The position numbers and the translations under genes are program-made. A stretch of 64,000 nucleotides of DNA from Xanthocytophaga flava. Its GTDB lineage: Bacteria > Bacteroidota > Bacteroidia > Cytophagales > 172606-1. The notes beneath the pieces are model-generated. The model did no database searches. It saw only the letters and a list, made by a program, of their open reading frames with translations, and was not told the origin of the DNA. Positions 34,761 through 43,987 of the stretch are shown here, piece by piece. The stretch covers positions 248,001-312,000 of the forward strand of contig JASJOS010000006.1 in the NCBI GenBank assembly GCA_030068525.1. Reading direction: 5' to 3'. The stretch's first letter is position 1; every line of letters begins with the position of its first letter.

Positions 34761-36863
34761 TTACAAGGCATATTCAGGTTTAGGTGGAAAATTAGGTTTG
34801 ATAGCCTTCCACTCAAGCGTGACTCCAAACTCAGGAATGTTGCCATCCGCATATTCTATTCCAGATCGGTCCAATCCTTTCCCTTCTACTTTTCCGGCTT
34901 TAATTGTAAAGTCCTGGTCAAACTGAAAATTAAATAGCATAAAGCTCTTTCCGGGATTTTCCAGTGTCAAATTATCGTAGGCTTTATCAGAGGTGCCACT
35001 GGATGAACTACAAGTCCAATCATTGTAGACGGAGTTCTGGGAGGACTTTACAGCAATAAAGTTCAATCCACTTAGTTCGAATCCGTTTGTTTTTTCTGTA
35101 CTAATGAGTAAAACACCTTCCTGATTAGGTTTATTTATATCATAAGGTCCAATCTCTCCCTGTTGGGATATCCAGTTGGCATAATAAGTATAGGTACAAT
35201 TTTCATCCTTGTTTACATACTTTGCAGACCCACCAAACTTATAGATTGCTTTACTATCTCTGGCAGGACCCGTAAAAGGAGAGGCGTCTATTTTCACAGG
35301 TGTAAGTCCTGCCGCTTTTCTGTATTGTGCAATGTCTCTTCTCAAATGAACCTTCAGCGTTATTTCTTCCATATAGGACCCTGCAGAAGGTCGTTTGTAT
35401 ACCAATTCTCCTCTCCACTCAGTGAGTATTCTTGGTCGACTTTCATTGCCTTTAACTTTCACGATTACATCTCCTGCAGACCCTTTACCTGAAGATTTGA
35501 TCTTACATTTGATCATCTGTGGTGTCCATTCTAATATCTCTGTTGTTTCCCCATCAATGGTTACAGATCGTTCGCCAGCTCCAGGATCTTCACCAAAAAG
35601 GCCATAAATAAACAGCCAGTCGAAATACTCATATACCTGCATATAGGAAATGGAAGGTCTGAGTAAAATATCTTTATTGGGACCTTCCTGGTATTTCAGA
35701 AAGGCTACCTGATAAGGCCTTGATAAATAGGGTGTTGATTCGACAAGGTTTCTCTTGACCATATCCTTATATACAGAAGGAAAGTCGAAAGACCTTTGTT
35801 TGGGTGTTTCGTGAGGAATCACAGGATATCCTTGTAAATTCACTCCCAGTAATCGGTCAAATACAAAGGAAGTTGCTTTGTGTGCATCATCATCTCCCAC
35901 ATTATCAGACCATCCGATCACAGTACCTGTTCCCTGCGACTTGTTATGAAATGCCCACCAGTAATCTTTTACTCTAAAACTCTGACACAAATCAAGGTAG
36001 ATCAGGCTGTTTTTAGGGAAAGACATGTATTTATCAACGAACTTAGCTGTAATCGCAAAATGGGTTTCAGCTACTTTTTTCCCATTTTCATGTCTGTCAT
36101 AGGCATCCATATACACCAGTTCCCCTGCTTTGATTTCCTGCCTGTATTTCTTTTCTAAGTCTACGGTCACCTTTTCTGTAGTCCATGAGCCATAAATAGA
36201 ATCTTTTGGATTGTCTTTAAATCTTCCCATTCCCCCATGTGAACAGTAATAAAATACCCCTGCATCTTTGATTTCTTTCAGGTTTTTGATGGTTGCATCA
36301 ACAATCGTAGCATTGTACCCTGTCTTTTGTTTTTCAAAGTCGAAAAGGAATTTATAAAAAGGAGTTCCGATATACGAACTCTTAAAATAGTTGCCAACTC
36401 CTTTGAAAATGTAGACATTATTACTTTCAGGAATAGCCGGATATTCATAGGCTGTAGTTCTTTGGCTAGAGGAGGTTTGTTTCAGCTTTCCATAATCAGG
36501 TATAGGAATATCTTTATCTGTGTTCCTGTTATTGACCATCATATAGATAGCTCCATCAGTGAATTGAGCTATGATGTTATCGGAGGTTTCATCATACTCT
36601 ACCTTTTTGAATTCGGGGATCTTTTTCAGATGAGCCAAAATAGCACTTTGTGCCTTGGCTCTATCGTTCCAGGAGAGGTCATTTAAAAAGAGATTGATTG
36701 ATTCAAAGATTTCTACCCTTCGTTCTGCCACAATGGTATCTCCATGGGTAGTATCTGGTTCTTCATCAGGAGGTGGATTATTTTTTAGTACATCATCTTT
36801 TTTGCAGTTCATCAGGCAGAACAACAAAAGGAGTAAGCTTAATAAGGATACATAGTTTTTCAT
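34761..36863 (-). CDS. Lipoprotein with predicted caspase-like (clan CD) domain and IPT/TIG-like domain
   Basis: About 700 residues from ATG 36863, giving a lipoprotein signal MKNYVSLLSLLLLLFCLMNC with C20, then an acidic/proline linker. The middle holds FYYCSHGGMG with H209 and, 84 residues on, LIYLDLCQSF with C293, followed by GTGTVIGWSDNV and a helix ending FDRLLGVN. That is the His/Cys dyad arrangement of caspase, gingipain and CHAT folds. Residues about 440-520 resemble an IPT/TIG beta domain (GEDPGAGERSVTIDGETTEI). The C-terminal part is beta-rich. It is probably a surface or periplasmic cysteine peptidase; the dyad is seen, activity is inferred. Confidence 0.65.
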   Translation of the reverse strand: MKNYVSLLSLLLLLFCLMNCKKDDVLKNNPPPDEEPDTTHGDTIVAERRVEIFESINLFLNDLSWNDRAKAQSAILAHLKKIPEFKKVEYDETSDNIIAQFTDGAIYMMVNNRNTDKDIPIPDYGKLKQTSSSQRTTAYEYPAIPESNNVYIFKGVGNYFKSSYIGTPFYKFLFDFEKQKTGYNATIVDATIKNLKEIKDAGVFYYCSHGGMGRFKDNPKDSIYGSWTTEKVTVDLEKKYRQEIKAGELVYMDAYDRHENGKKVAETHFAITAKFVDKYMSFPKNSLIYLDLCQSFRVKDYWWAFHNKSQGTGTVIGWSDNVGDDDAHKATSFVFDRLLGVNLQGYPVIPHETPKQRSFDFPSVYKDMVKRNLVESTPYLSRPYQVAFLKYQEGPNKDILLRPSISYMQVYEYFDWLFIYGLFGEDPGAGERSVTIDGETTEILEWTPQMIKCKIKSSGKGSAGDVIVKVKGNESRPRILTEWRGELVYKRPSAGSYMEEITLKVHLRRDIAQYRKAAGLTPVKIDASPFTGPARDSKAIYKFGGSAKYVNKDENCTYTYYANWISQQGEIGPYDINKPNQEGVLLISTEKTNGFELSGLNFIAVKSSQNSVYNDWTCSSSSGTSDKAYDNLTLENPGKSFMLFNFQFDQDFTIKAGKVEGKGLDRSGIEYADGNIPEFGVTLEWKAIKPNFPPKPEYAL

Positions 36864-37222
36864 AGTAGTCATAGAAATCCAGTAAGCGGATTGTAAAATG
36901 TGGATGGATTGTATAAGAGGAATGAGTTTCTGCAAAATCCTCTTCTGTTTTTACTTAATGATGCTGCAATGTAGAGTAGAAATGTATATGCATTATTGGT
37001 GCAAAGCCTTCTGTAGACAGATAACCGGATTAATCGTTGAACTACAGAAAGTGAGGTTGAATGACCAGAAAAGAATGATGCATTTGGTAGAATAAGTAGT
37101 AATTTGTTGTCTGTCGACTGAAACTGTTTTATGCCTGTTTAGATTGTCTGGAAAGATTGTACACTGTAAATTTGGAAAAGGCGTATTGTCTCCCAGTTAT
37201 CTTTTCGCGTTATTGACGTGCT
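36864..37222. other. Divergent intergenic region
   Basis: About 360 bp between the caspase-like lipoprotein and the LytS-type kinase genes. A 65-codon plus-strand frame at 36898 is judged accidental. No clear promoter match was fixed. Confidence 0.4.
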
Positions 37223-38341
37223 ATGCGTTCTCTTCTTCATCATTTCAAATGGAGGCAAGTACTTCCGGATATTATATTCTGGTTGGCGGCAACTTTAATC
37301 CTAACCCTGTTTTACAGGCCTACTTTGCCCAGCTACGGATTTGCTTTTAGACTTGTATTGCTGGTTATGCCTATCAATATCCTGTATTATTATGTAGTAG
37401 TGAAATGGTTACTTCCTCAATTTCTGTATAAGAAGAGGTATGTGTGGCTTAATGTAAGTATACTAGGCATGGGGCTGATAGCTGCGTTATTCTTTCGTCT
37501 CAATGAGATTTTGTTATTATATCCACTGATCAGTGATGCCTATATAAAAGCTGGATGGACCTTATCCTATAAAATTCATGAACCCTTTCTGAAACAGTTA
37601 ACAGATCCGGTATATATAGTTAATGCCATTGAACAAAGCAATATCATAGTCTGGATTGCCCTCGGTATTACATTTTTCCGGATGTGGTATGATAGGAGAC
37701 AGGCTGCTATGGAAGCAGAATTAAATTTGTTAAAAGCGCAGATACATCCTCATTTTTTGTTCAATACGCTCAATAATCTGTATTCGCTTACACTGCAAAA
37801 TTCACCGCAATCGCCTGCCATCGTATTAGGTTTATCTGCCATTCTACGCTATATGTTATATGAGTGTAATGCTGAGTCCATATCGCTTGCCAAAGAGGTG
37901 CGGATTCTGGAGAGTTATATGGAGCTGGAGAAAATTCGCTATAAAGAGAGACTGGACCTGAACTTTACTTGCAAAGGCGATTTAATCAGTCAGGAGATTG
38001 CTCCGTTGCTGCTGATGCCTCTCATTGAAAATGCCTTTAAGCATGGTGCCAGTCAGGAAATGAGGCAAGCCTGGATTAATATCGACCTTCAGGTAAAAAA
38101 CAACAAACTGAAATGCAAGGTCTCTAACAGCATCCCTGACAAAGATTTGATGAGACCTAAAGAAGTAGACGATCCTCTTACTATGAAATCGGATGGGATA
38201 GGTCTGGCAAACATTCAAAAAAGATTAGATCTCATTTATCCAGCCGCCCACAGACTTCGTGTCTTTGAGGAGGAGAATATGTTTCTGGCTATTCTGGAAG
38301 TGGAGTTGGATAGGCGGGTGGGTATAGTAAAGGCAGACTAG
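37223..38341 (+). CDS. LytS-type sensor histidine kinase
   Basis: 372 residues: four predicted membrane helices in the first 150 residues, then a His_kinase (PF06580-type) segment AQIHPHFLFNTLNNLYSL with the phospho-histidine near residue 177, and an HATPase with N box PLIENAFKHGASQE and a late glycine box SDGIGLANIQKRL. There is no separate periplasmic sensor, so the membrane bundle is the likely sensor. It pairs with the LytTR regulator 67 bp downstream. Confidence 0.93.
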   Translation: MRSLLHHFKWRQVLPDIIFWLAATLILTLFYRPTLPSYGFAFRLVLLVMPINILYYYVVVKWLLPQFLYKKRYVWLNVSILGMGLIAALFFRLNEILLLYPLISDAYIKAGWTLSYKIHEPFLKQLTDPVYIVNAIEQSNIIVWIALGITFFRMWYDRRQAAMEAELNLLKAQIHPHFLFNTLNNLYSLTLQNSPQSPAIVLGLSAILRYMLYECNAESISLAKEVRILESYMELEKIRYKERLDLNFTCKGDLISQEIAPLLLMPLIENAFKHGASQEMRQAWINIDLQVKNNKLKCKVSNSIPDKDLMRPKEVDDPLTMKSDGIGLANIQKRLDLIYPAAHRLRVFEEENMFLAILEVELDRRVGIVKAD

Positions 38342-38408
38342 ATCCAGTGAATACGGGTAATTTGTGTAGATTTACTTTTTTGTAAATTCACAACTACAAG
38401 AAGAGTTA

Positions 38409-39149
38409 ATGAATGAAGCAGCTATAAAATTAAAAGTGCTACTGGTAGATGATGAGCCTTATGCACTTGATATCCTGGAAACTTATCTTCAGGGTCTTAC
38501 AGAAATGGAAGTAATAGGCAAATGTTCCCATGCACTGGAAGCTTTTCAGATTTTACAGAGAACCTCTGTTGACCTGCTATTTTTAGATATACGAATGCCG
38601 GGGTTACAGGGGACCGAATTAATCAGAACACTTAAAAACCCTCCAAAAGTTATTTTTACTACTGCTTTTGAAAACTATGCATTGGAAGGGTTTGAATTAA
38701 ATGCAGTAGATTATCTGTTAAAACCTATTTCCTTTCCGCGTTTTTTAAAAGCAATAGACAAAGTATTTGCTTTGTTGCATACTAGAAACACTCATACTAT
38801 CAACCAGATAACAGAGCCTTCCCTTTCTGTTCAGGAAGTTTTTATTTACCTGAAAGTAGAAAGAAAAACGATGAAAATTAATGTGGTTGATATTTTATGG
38901 ATAGAGAGTGAGGGTGATTATATAAAAGTAAAGCTGAAAGAGAAGGTAGTAGTTTCAAAACATAAGATCAGTTTACTGGAAGAACTTTTGCCGGAAGATC
39001 AGTTTATACGAATACACAGATCCTATATGGTCTCTATTGTAAAGATTAATAGCTTTCATGCAAATTTTGTAGAAATTGGAGGAGCAAAATTGCCGATTGG
39101 AAGAAGCTATAAGGAAGAATGTAGGAAGCGGTTTAAGACCAGTTTCTAA
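38409..39149 (+). CDS. LytTR family response regulator
   Basis: 246 residues: a receiver domain (1-125) with DDE acidic residues, phospho-aspartate in LLFLDIRMPG and lysine in LLKPISF, and a LytTR DNA-binding domain (about 140-245) with ILWIESEGDYIKVKLKE and FIRIHRSYMVSI. It is the cognate partner of the LytS-type kinase immediately upstream. Its targets are not evident, though the lipoprotein genes across the divergent gap are candidates. Confidence 0.94.
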   Translation: MNEAAIKLKVLLVDDEPYALDILETYLQGLTEMEVIGKCSHALEAFQILQRTSVDLLFLDIRMPGLQGTELIRTLKNPPKVIFTTAFENYALEGFELNAVDYLLKPISFPRFLKAIDKVFALLHTRNTHTINQITEPSLSVQEVFIYLKVERKTMKINVVDILWIESEGDYIKVKLKEKVVVSKHKISLLEELLPEDQFIRIHRSYMVSIVKINSFHANFVEIGGAKLPIGRSYKEECRKRFKTSF

Positions 39150-39407
39150 TAAAAAACAGGGTCCACTCCTGTATTGGTGCAAAGAAAAAATGTAATCTGT
39201 TGTGGGAATTAATTGTAGTTTGTGCCTTTGAACCTGTGAACGCTAGTACTCGAGATTTAGTTCCCATAAAGATTAATAATGAAATTATTTTGCATTTTTT
39301 TTCTGATCAGAAGTCTATACCTTACTAAAAATTCAATAGTAAGAGAGAGTATTAAATTTGATGTATGGTAATAATAAAGGAGCTTCTTAACTCCTTTTGG
39401 CTGTAAA

Positions 39408-39905
39408 CTATTCCTCAAGCTGAAACATGATTTTTGTTTGCCATTTAGCAGGATTAGGTTCAAATTCTGGGTCAACCAGATAAAATTCCGTGCGGCCACC
39501 CCATCGGGTAACGCCTTGAGATGACTGTATTTTTTCTTTCAACCCTTTTTGCCTAATCCAATTTTTCAAGGCCATATGCCCTTGCATCATGTCTTTGAAA
39601 TCACCCGAGTAAATGAGGCTTGCATATTTCCCTTCAGGAAAGCTACCTAAGTGGATATGGTAATTACCTTCAATGGGTACATCAATAGTAAAACCGGCCT
39701 CACATTCAAGCTCATTATTCTCATTGATTGACTTGTATAAGAAAAAGTCAGGACCATTGGGTTCAATCTTATTTGTGTGCATCCATTGTCTGACTTCTGA
39801 AATCAATGGGGGTAGGACTTGGGAAATCTTGTTCATATACACAGTCTTTGCAATGGCTAGATAATAGCGAAGTGTCTGATATTCGATCTTAGGTTCTGAA
39901 AGCAT
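39408..39905 (-). CDS. GyrI-like small-molecule-binding domain protein
   Basis: 165 residues of the GyrI-like/effector-binding (SOUL-type beta fold) family: YLAIAKTVYMNKISQVLPPL at the front, then ECEAGFTIDVPIEGNYHIH and the typical GKYASLIYSGDFKDM segment. It has no DNA-binding domain, so it is a stand-alone ligand-binding protein that may sequester or hydrolyse small toxic molecules. It has no obvious operon partner. Confidence 0.85.
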   Translation of the reverse strand: MLSEPKIEYQTLRYYLAIAKTVYMNKISQVLPPLISEVRQWMHTNKIEPNGPDFFLYKSINENNELECEAGFTIDVPIEGNYHIHLGSFPEGKYASLIYSGDFKDMMQGHMALKNWIRQKGLKEKIQSSQGVTRWGGRTEFYLVDPEFEPNPAKWQTKIMFQLEE

Positions 39906-40243
39906 ATAATGGTTTGTTGTTTGGCAAGTTTACGTAATCGGAAAGTAACTTAAAGGGTGTAGCTCCGGCAAAATAAGTGGTGGATTACGACATAGCTTCT
40001 ATACGGTTGAGTTCTATCGATTGAGTAAGTTGTTTATGATCAGTTAGATAGGCGTGAAATAGTGGGATTGTGAACCCTGCTCCATTCTTCCAATGTATCT
40101 GTGATAGTATTAAAATTTTACATTGCCTTACTTTACCAGCATAGAAAATTTATAAGGCATTCATAAATTTCTGCTCTATTGCATGTTTAAATTATATAAA
40201 CGAATATTGTATAAAACTCACTGTATCCTATCACCGCACAAAA
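39906..40243. other. Gene-free stretch
   Basis: About 340 bp between the divergent GyrI-like gene and the small membrane protein gene. No reading frame or convincing signal was found. Confidence 0.4.
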
Positions 40244-40495
40244 ATGGCAAGTAAAAAACCAAACGAAATGAGCGACGAAGAATTGCTCAAAACTGAGAAG
40301 ACTCTGAAACTATTCATCACGATGGGGATTAGTGCGGCTGTGTTGATGTTGGCAGTTGGCATATGGCTCTCCATAGTAAAACACAAATTTAGTGCTTTGA
40401 CTGCCATTCCGATGTCAATGGGTGTACTAGTTATTGCGAATGCAAACAGCTTAAAGACCATACAGAAAGAGAAAAAGTCCAGAGGCATAGTGTAA
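40244..40495 (+). CDS. Small two-helix membrane protein
   Basis: 83 residues with a charged N-terminal head (MASKKPNEMSDEELLKTEKT), two membrane helices (FITMGISAAVLMLAVGIWLS and ALTAIPMSMGVLVIANANS) and a short basic tail. No family is recognised. Regular architecture and an A-rich leader before the ATG support that it is translated. It is followed by the palindrome cluster at 40583. Confidence 0.65.
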   Translation: MASKKPNEMSDEELLKTEKTLKLFITMGISAAVLMLAVGIWLSIVKHKFSALTAIPMSMGVLVIANANSLKTIQKEKKSRGIV

Positions 40496-40582
40496 AGGCT
40501 TAAAAAATCTCAACTATTTATACTTGCATAAAAGTTGGGTCAGTAAATAGTTTGACTGGTATTCGAATAATTGCCAATTCTT

Positions 40583-40854
40583 ACTGGAAGTCCAGTCACT
40601 GACAAAAGCGACTGGAAGTGTGGTTATTATCAAAGTTGAACAGAATTCCAGTCAATGTTAAAAATGAACAGAGTTTGGATATTTTTTGAAAGCGACCGGA
40701 GTTCCAGTCATTTTGTAAACTGATTCGATTTCTGTTCACTTGCTTCGTTGAACAATTACCTAATCGCTCTGCCATCAATTATCATTTTGACCATACTTCA
40801 GATATTTTTTCTGAATGACCACAATTACGGTCATTCTTATTCGGTGACCATACC
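40583..40854. repeat. Intergenic cluster of short palindromes
   Basis: The 495-bp gap between two small genes holds: ACTGGAAGTCCAGT (40583-40596), ACTGGAAGT (40611-40619), TTCCAGT (40646-40652), ACCGGAGTTCCAGT (40695-40708), TGACC..GGTCA (40816-40833) and GTGACCATACC (40844-40854). Two palindrome types, ACTGGA/TCCAGT and TGACC/GGTCA, are thus interleaved. Words of both types recur at 7631-7713. No gene is seen. It could be a REP-like repeat region or a set of regulator sites. Confidence 0.55.
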
Positions 40855-40990
40855 TATTGGCTTAGAGGGAAAAGATAGGTGGGGACTGATTTGCAGAACC
40901 TAATACTTCTTTATCTAAAACAAGTATTTGTATTTTAAGTACCATAACTACCTTATCTGTCTATAATACATATAAAATACGATTGAGTGT

Positions 40991-41608
40991 GTGAAGTCAT
41001 CTGTAAAGTTCATCTATTATTTCTTTGCCTTTTTATGGTTAGTAAGTCTACTCGCTTGCCCTTTTTTTACTTTTTTTCCCTCTGCTATAAGCTGTGAACT
41101 TCCCTGGTTTAATATCTCTAATGTCATAGTAGATCAGAAGGGAAATACATATATAGGTCTTCCTTTTTATGGAAGAGTACAATCGTATGACAAAGAAGGA
41201 AATTTTCGGAAGCAGTGGCACATTGGTCATGGTAATGGAGGATCTTTTAGATTAATTCTGAGTCCTAACCAATATATTGAAGTTGCTACTGCACAGGGAA
41301 GATCTTTGAATACATTTGACTCAAAAGGAAAGCTAATCAAAGTCAAACACAATACAGATCTATTTCATAGGTTATATGATAAAAGAACTCATCCCTTTGT
41401 TGATAGGAATAAAAACGAATATGGTATCAAGGATAAGTTTCTGATTCCTAAAATTTTTCGGGAGTCTCCTTCTGGTAAAGAGGAATTGGTAGTTATCATG
41501 CCATGGTATCTGTTTTTTGTAGATCCATCTTACACATTTTGCTTCCTTGTTGTGAGTGGTTTGATGCAATGGGTAAATAATAAAAAGAAGGAAAAAGAGG
41601 TGATTTAA
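40991..41608 (+). CDS. Hypothetical membrane-anchored protein with NHL-like segment
   Basis: 205 residues with a GTG start. There is an N-terminal membrane helix (about 7-30) and another near the C-terminus (about 170-193), leaving about 140 residues outside. That part has beta-propeller-like strands (VIVDQKGNTYIGLPFYGRVQ and YDKEGNFRKQW), resembling one or two NHL blades, too few for a full propeller. No family is recognised. A stretch of 400 bp free of genes lies upstream. Confidence 0.6.
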   Translation: MKSSVKFIYYFFAFLWLVSLLACPFFTFFPSAISCELPWFNISNVIVDQKGNTYIGLPFYGRVQSYDKEGNFRKQWHIGHGNGGSFRLILSPNQYIEVATAQGRSLNTFDSKGKLIKVKHNTDLFHRLYDKRTHPFVDRNKNEYGIKDKFLIPKIFRESPSGKEELVVIMPWYLFFVDPSYTFCFLVVSGLMQWVNNKKKEKEVI

Positions 41609-41789
41609 CTAAAGAAACTTTATTTTGTATTGACTAACCTATATATTCCTTTCTTATGTCGTTACTTTATTCTTAAATGAAGTGTTTTAAGGATGCATCT
41701 AAAGTATTGTAATGCGAATACTAACTTTCTTAGTAGTTTCTTCTAAATTTGGACTCCATTTCTTAAATTATTCAATTATCGTACACTCT

Positions 41790-42932
41790 ATGAAAATCTG
41801 GCTACCTGTTTTTTTTCTGGTAACCTTATCTGCTTTTGCTCAAAAAACAAGCGTTAATCCCTATACATCTGTTGATACCAAGGCCTTACAAATTCCAGAT
41901 TCCTTAACCACTACTCCTGATGGCATTGCAGAATATATCAATTTGAACTTTAAAACGGACAAAGAGAGAGTTAGGGCTATTTTCATCTGGATTGCGACCA
42001 ATATCGAATATGATTTTGATAATTTGTTTGCAATAAATCTCTATGAGAAAGAGGAAGATAAGATTTTGTTACCTCTGAAAACACGAAAAGGAATTTGTGA
42101 AAATTATGCGGCTTTATTTTGCCACCTCTGTACTAAAACAGGTATTCGATCCTATCGTATATCGGGGTATACAAAACAAAATGGTTTTGTCGATTATATA
42201 CCACATTCATGGGCGGCAGCTTTGATAGAAAACAACTGGTACCTATTTGATCCAACGTGGGGATCTGGATATGTTTCCAATGATAAATTTTATAAAAGAA
42301 TAGACAATACATACTTTTATGTTACTCCTTCTGTCCTCATTAAATCACATATTCCATTTGATCCCTTATGGCAGTTTCTAAACTATCCAATAACCAATCA
42401 GGAATTTTATGAAGGGAAAATAACCGCAAATACCTCCAAACCTCTTTTTAATTATTCAGATTCTATACAAGTTTATGAAAAGCAAGGCATTATAGAACAA
42501 CTTCAGGCGACCGCTTATAGAATTCAAAAAAATGGAGTAAAAAATGCTATGATTGTGAATATGATACATTATCTGAAAGGTGAGGTTGAAAATGAAAAAG
42601 GTCAGATTTATAATAAAGCTGGAGCTGATTTTAATGAAGCAGTAAAGAACTATAATGTGTTCATTAATTATAGGAATAAACAATTCAACCCTCCTAAAGC
42701 TGATATAGAAATAAAAGTAATGCTTGATACAACTGAGGCCAGCCTACAAGAAGCAAAATATAAATTAAATACTATAAATAGTCCCAATGTTGAGTTACAA
42801 AATCTAATAAACCTTCTCAACAAACAAATCACGGAATTAGCTGACCAGACTAAAGAGCAACAGAATTGGTTGCAAGACTATTTTAGGAAAGGAAAACTTG
42901 GTCGAAGGCTACATTTCTCAATGGGTAAGTAA
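41790..42932 (+). CDS. Exported transglutaminase-like (cysteine protease fold) protein
   Basis: About 380 residues. ATG 41790 is chosen because it starts a clean signal peptide (MKIWLPVFFLVTLSAFAQ); an ATG at 41712 would add 26 residues. The transglutaminase-like core (about 50-190) has the catalytic cysteine in RKGICENYAALF, histidine in HSWAAALIENNWYLFDPTWG and the aspartate in FDPTW, a complete triad. The rest is helical with a lysine-rich tail. It is probably periplasmic and could act as a peptidase or as an envelope-crosslinking enzyme. Confidence 0.87.
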   Translation: MKIWLPVFFLVTLSAFAQKTSVNPYTSVDTKALQIPDSLTTTPDGIAEYINLNFKTDKERVRAIFIWIATNIEYDFDNLFAINLYEKEEDKILLPLKTRKGICENYAALFCHLCTKTGIRSYRISGYTKQNGFVDYIPHSWAAALIENNWYLFDPTWGSGYVSNDKFYKRIDNTYFYVTPSVLIKSHIPFDPLWQFLNYPITNQEFYEGKITANTSKPLFNYSDSIQVYEKQGIIEQLQATAYRIQKNGVKNAMIVNMIHYLKGEVENEKGQIYNKAGADFNEAVKNYNVFINYRNKQFNPPKADIEIKVMLDTTEASLQEAKYKLNTINSPNVELQNLINLLNKQITELADQTKEQQNWLQDYFRKGKLGRRLHFSMGK

Positions 42933-43135
42933 TTGATCTTACGATAAATCCTTCAATAAAAAATCTTTATTGGTTTAATTGCTTATGGATGAGGGTTCGC
43001 ATTGCTGACAACTTAGCTTATTATCATAACAGACTAATGGCTAACCTAATGCTTCTATTTTCATTTTTCTTGCCATTAGTTGAACTATTCTAGCAAAATA
43101 GACCAGAGTATGACATATTCTGTTAAATTGATGAC

Positions 43136-43987
43136 ATGAATTTGTCGTTTCGGCTAATCACCCCACAAGCTAATCGTTCCTATAGCTTTCGCAGAGAGCT
43201 ACTGGGCTTTACTACACTCTGGCATTACCATCCGGAGCTGGAGCTGGTGTATTTTATGAAGGGGAAGGTGAATGCGCTGGTTGGTGATACATTCCGTGAC
43301 TTTGCAGAAGGGGATCTGGTGTTACTGGGTTCCAACTTTCCACATATATTCAAAGAACAACCAGAATATCAGGCAGCTAACCCTACTGTAAATCCGTATG
43401 GCCTAATGCTTCAGTTTCAGGAAAATTTTCTCGGAAAAGAGTTTCTCGAAAAGCCCGAAACCATCAGATTGCGCCATCTGTTTGAGCGTGCCCGTCGTGG
43501 ACTGTTATTTAAACCAAATGTGGTAGAGTCGTTACAACCTGTATTGGAAACACTGCATACCCAGGGAGAAACGCGCCAGTTGCTGATGTTGCTGGATATT
43601 CTCTTCACCATGGCTGAAACTCAAGACTATGATTACCTAACCAATCAGGATTACTTTTTTCATATCAACGACGATGACGAGCATAGGCTGGCTCGTGTAC
43701 GGCAGTATGTATATGAAAACTTTAAGTCCAAGATTACGGTAGCTAAAGTAGCTTCTATTGCCAATATGAGTGAAACAGCCTTTTGTCGTTACTTTAAAAG
43801 TCGTACCTCCAAAAACTTTACCCGTTTTCTGAATGAAGTCCGGGTGGCATATGCCTGTAAGGTGTTACACAAGCCCGATACTACGGTTTCAGACGCCTGC
43901 TTTCGGTCGGGCTTCAATAGCCTTTCCTACTTCAACCGGCAATTTAAAGCTATTATGCAAGTTTCACCTCAGCGATATCTACGCTAA
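43136..43987 (+). CDS. AraC family transcriptional regulator
   Basis: 283 residues with an N-terminal cupin-type sensor (WHYHPELELVYFMKGKVNAL at about 30-49, then FAEGDLVLLGSNFPHIF) and a C-terminal AraC double helix-turn-helix (about 190-283; KVASIANMSETAFCRYFKSR and VSDACFRSGFNSLSYFNRQF). The His and Glu residues in the sensor suit a sugar-binding role. It is 680 bp upstream of the SusC/SusD pair on the same strand and is a candidate regulator of it. Confidence 0.92.
   Translation: MNLSFRLITPQANRSYSFRRELLGFTTLWHYHPELELVYFMKGKVNALVGDTFRDFAEGDLVLLGSNFPHIFKEQPEYQAANPTVNPYGLMLQFQENFLGKEFLEKPETIRLRHLFERARRGLLFKPNVVESLQPVLETLHTQGETRQLLMLLDILFTMAETQDYDYLTNQDYFFHINDDDEHRLARVRQYVYENFKSKITVAKVASIANMSETAFCRYFKSRTSKNFTRFLNEVRVAYACKVLHKPDTTVSDACFRSGFNSLSYFNRQFKAIMQVSPQRYLR

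Noticed and set aside
36898-37095. 65-codon plus-strand frame in the gap before the LytS-type gene
   Set aside because: Low-complexity, cysteine-rich and without a leader; probably accidental.
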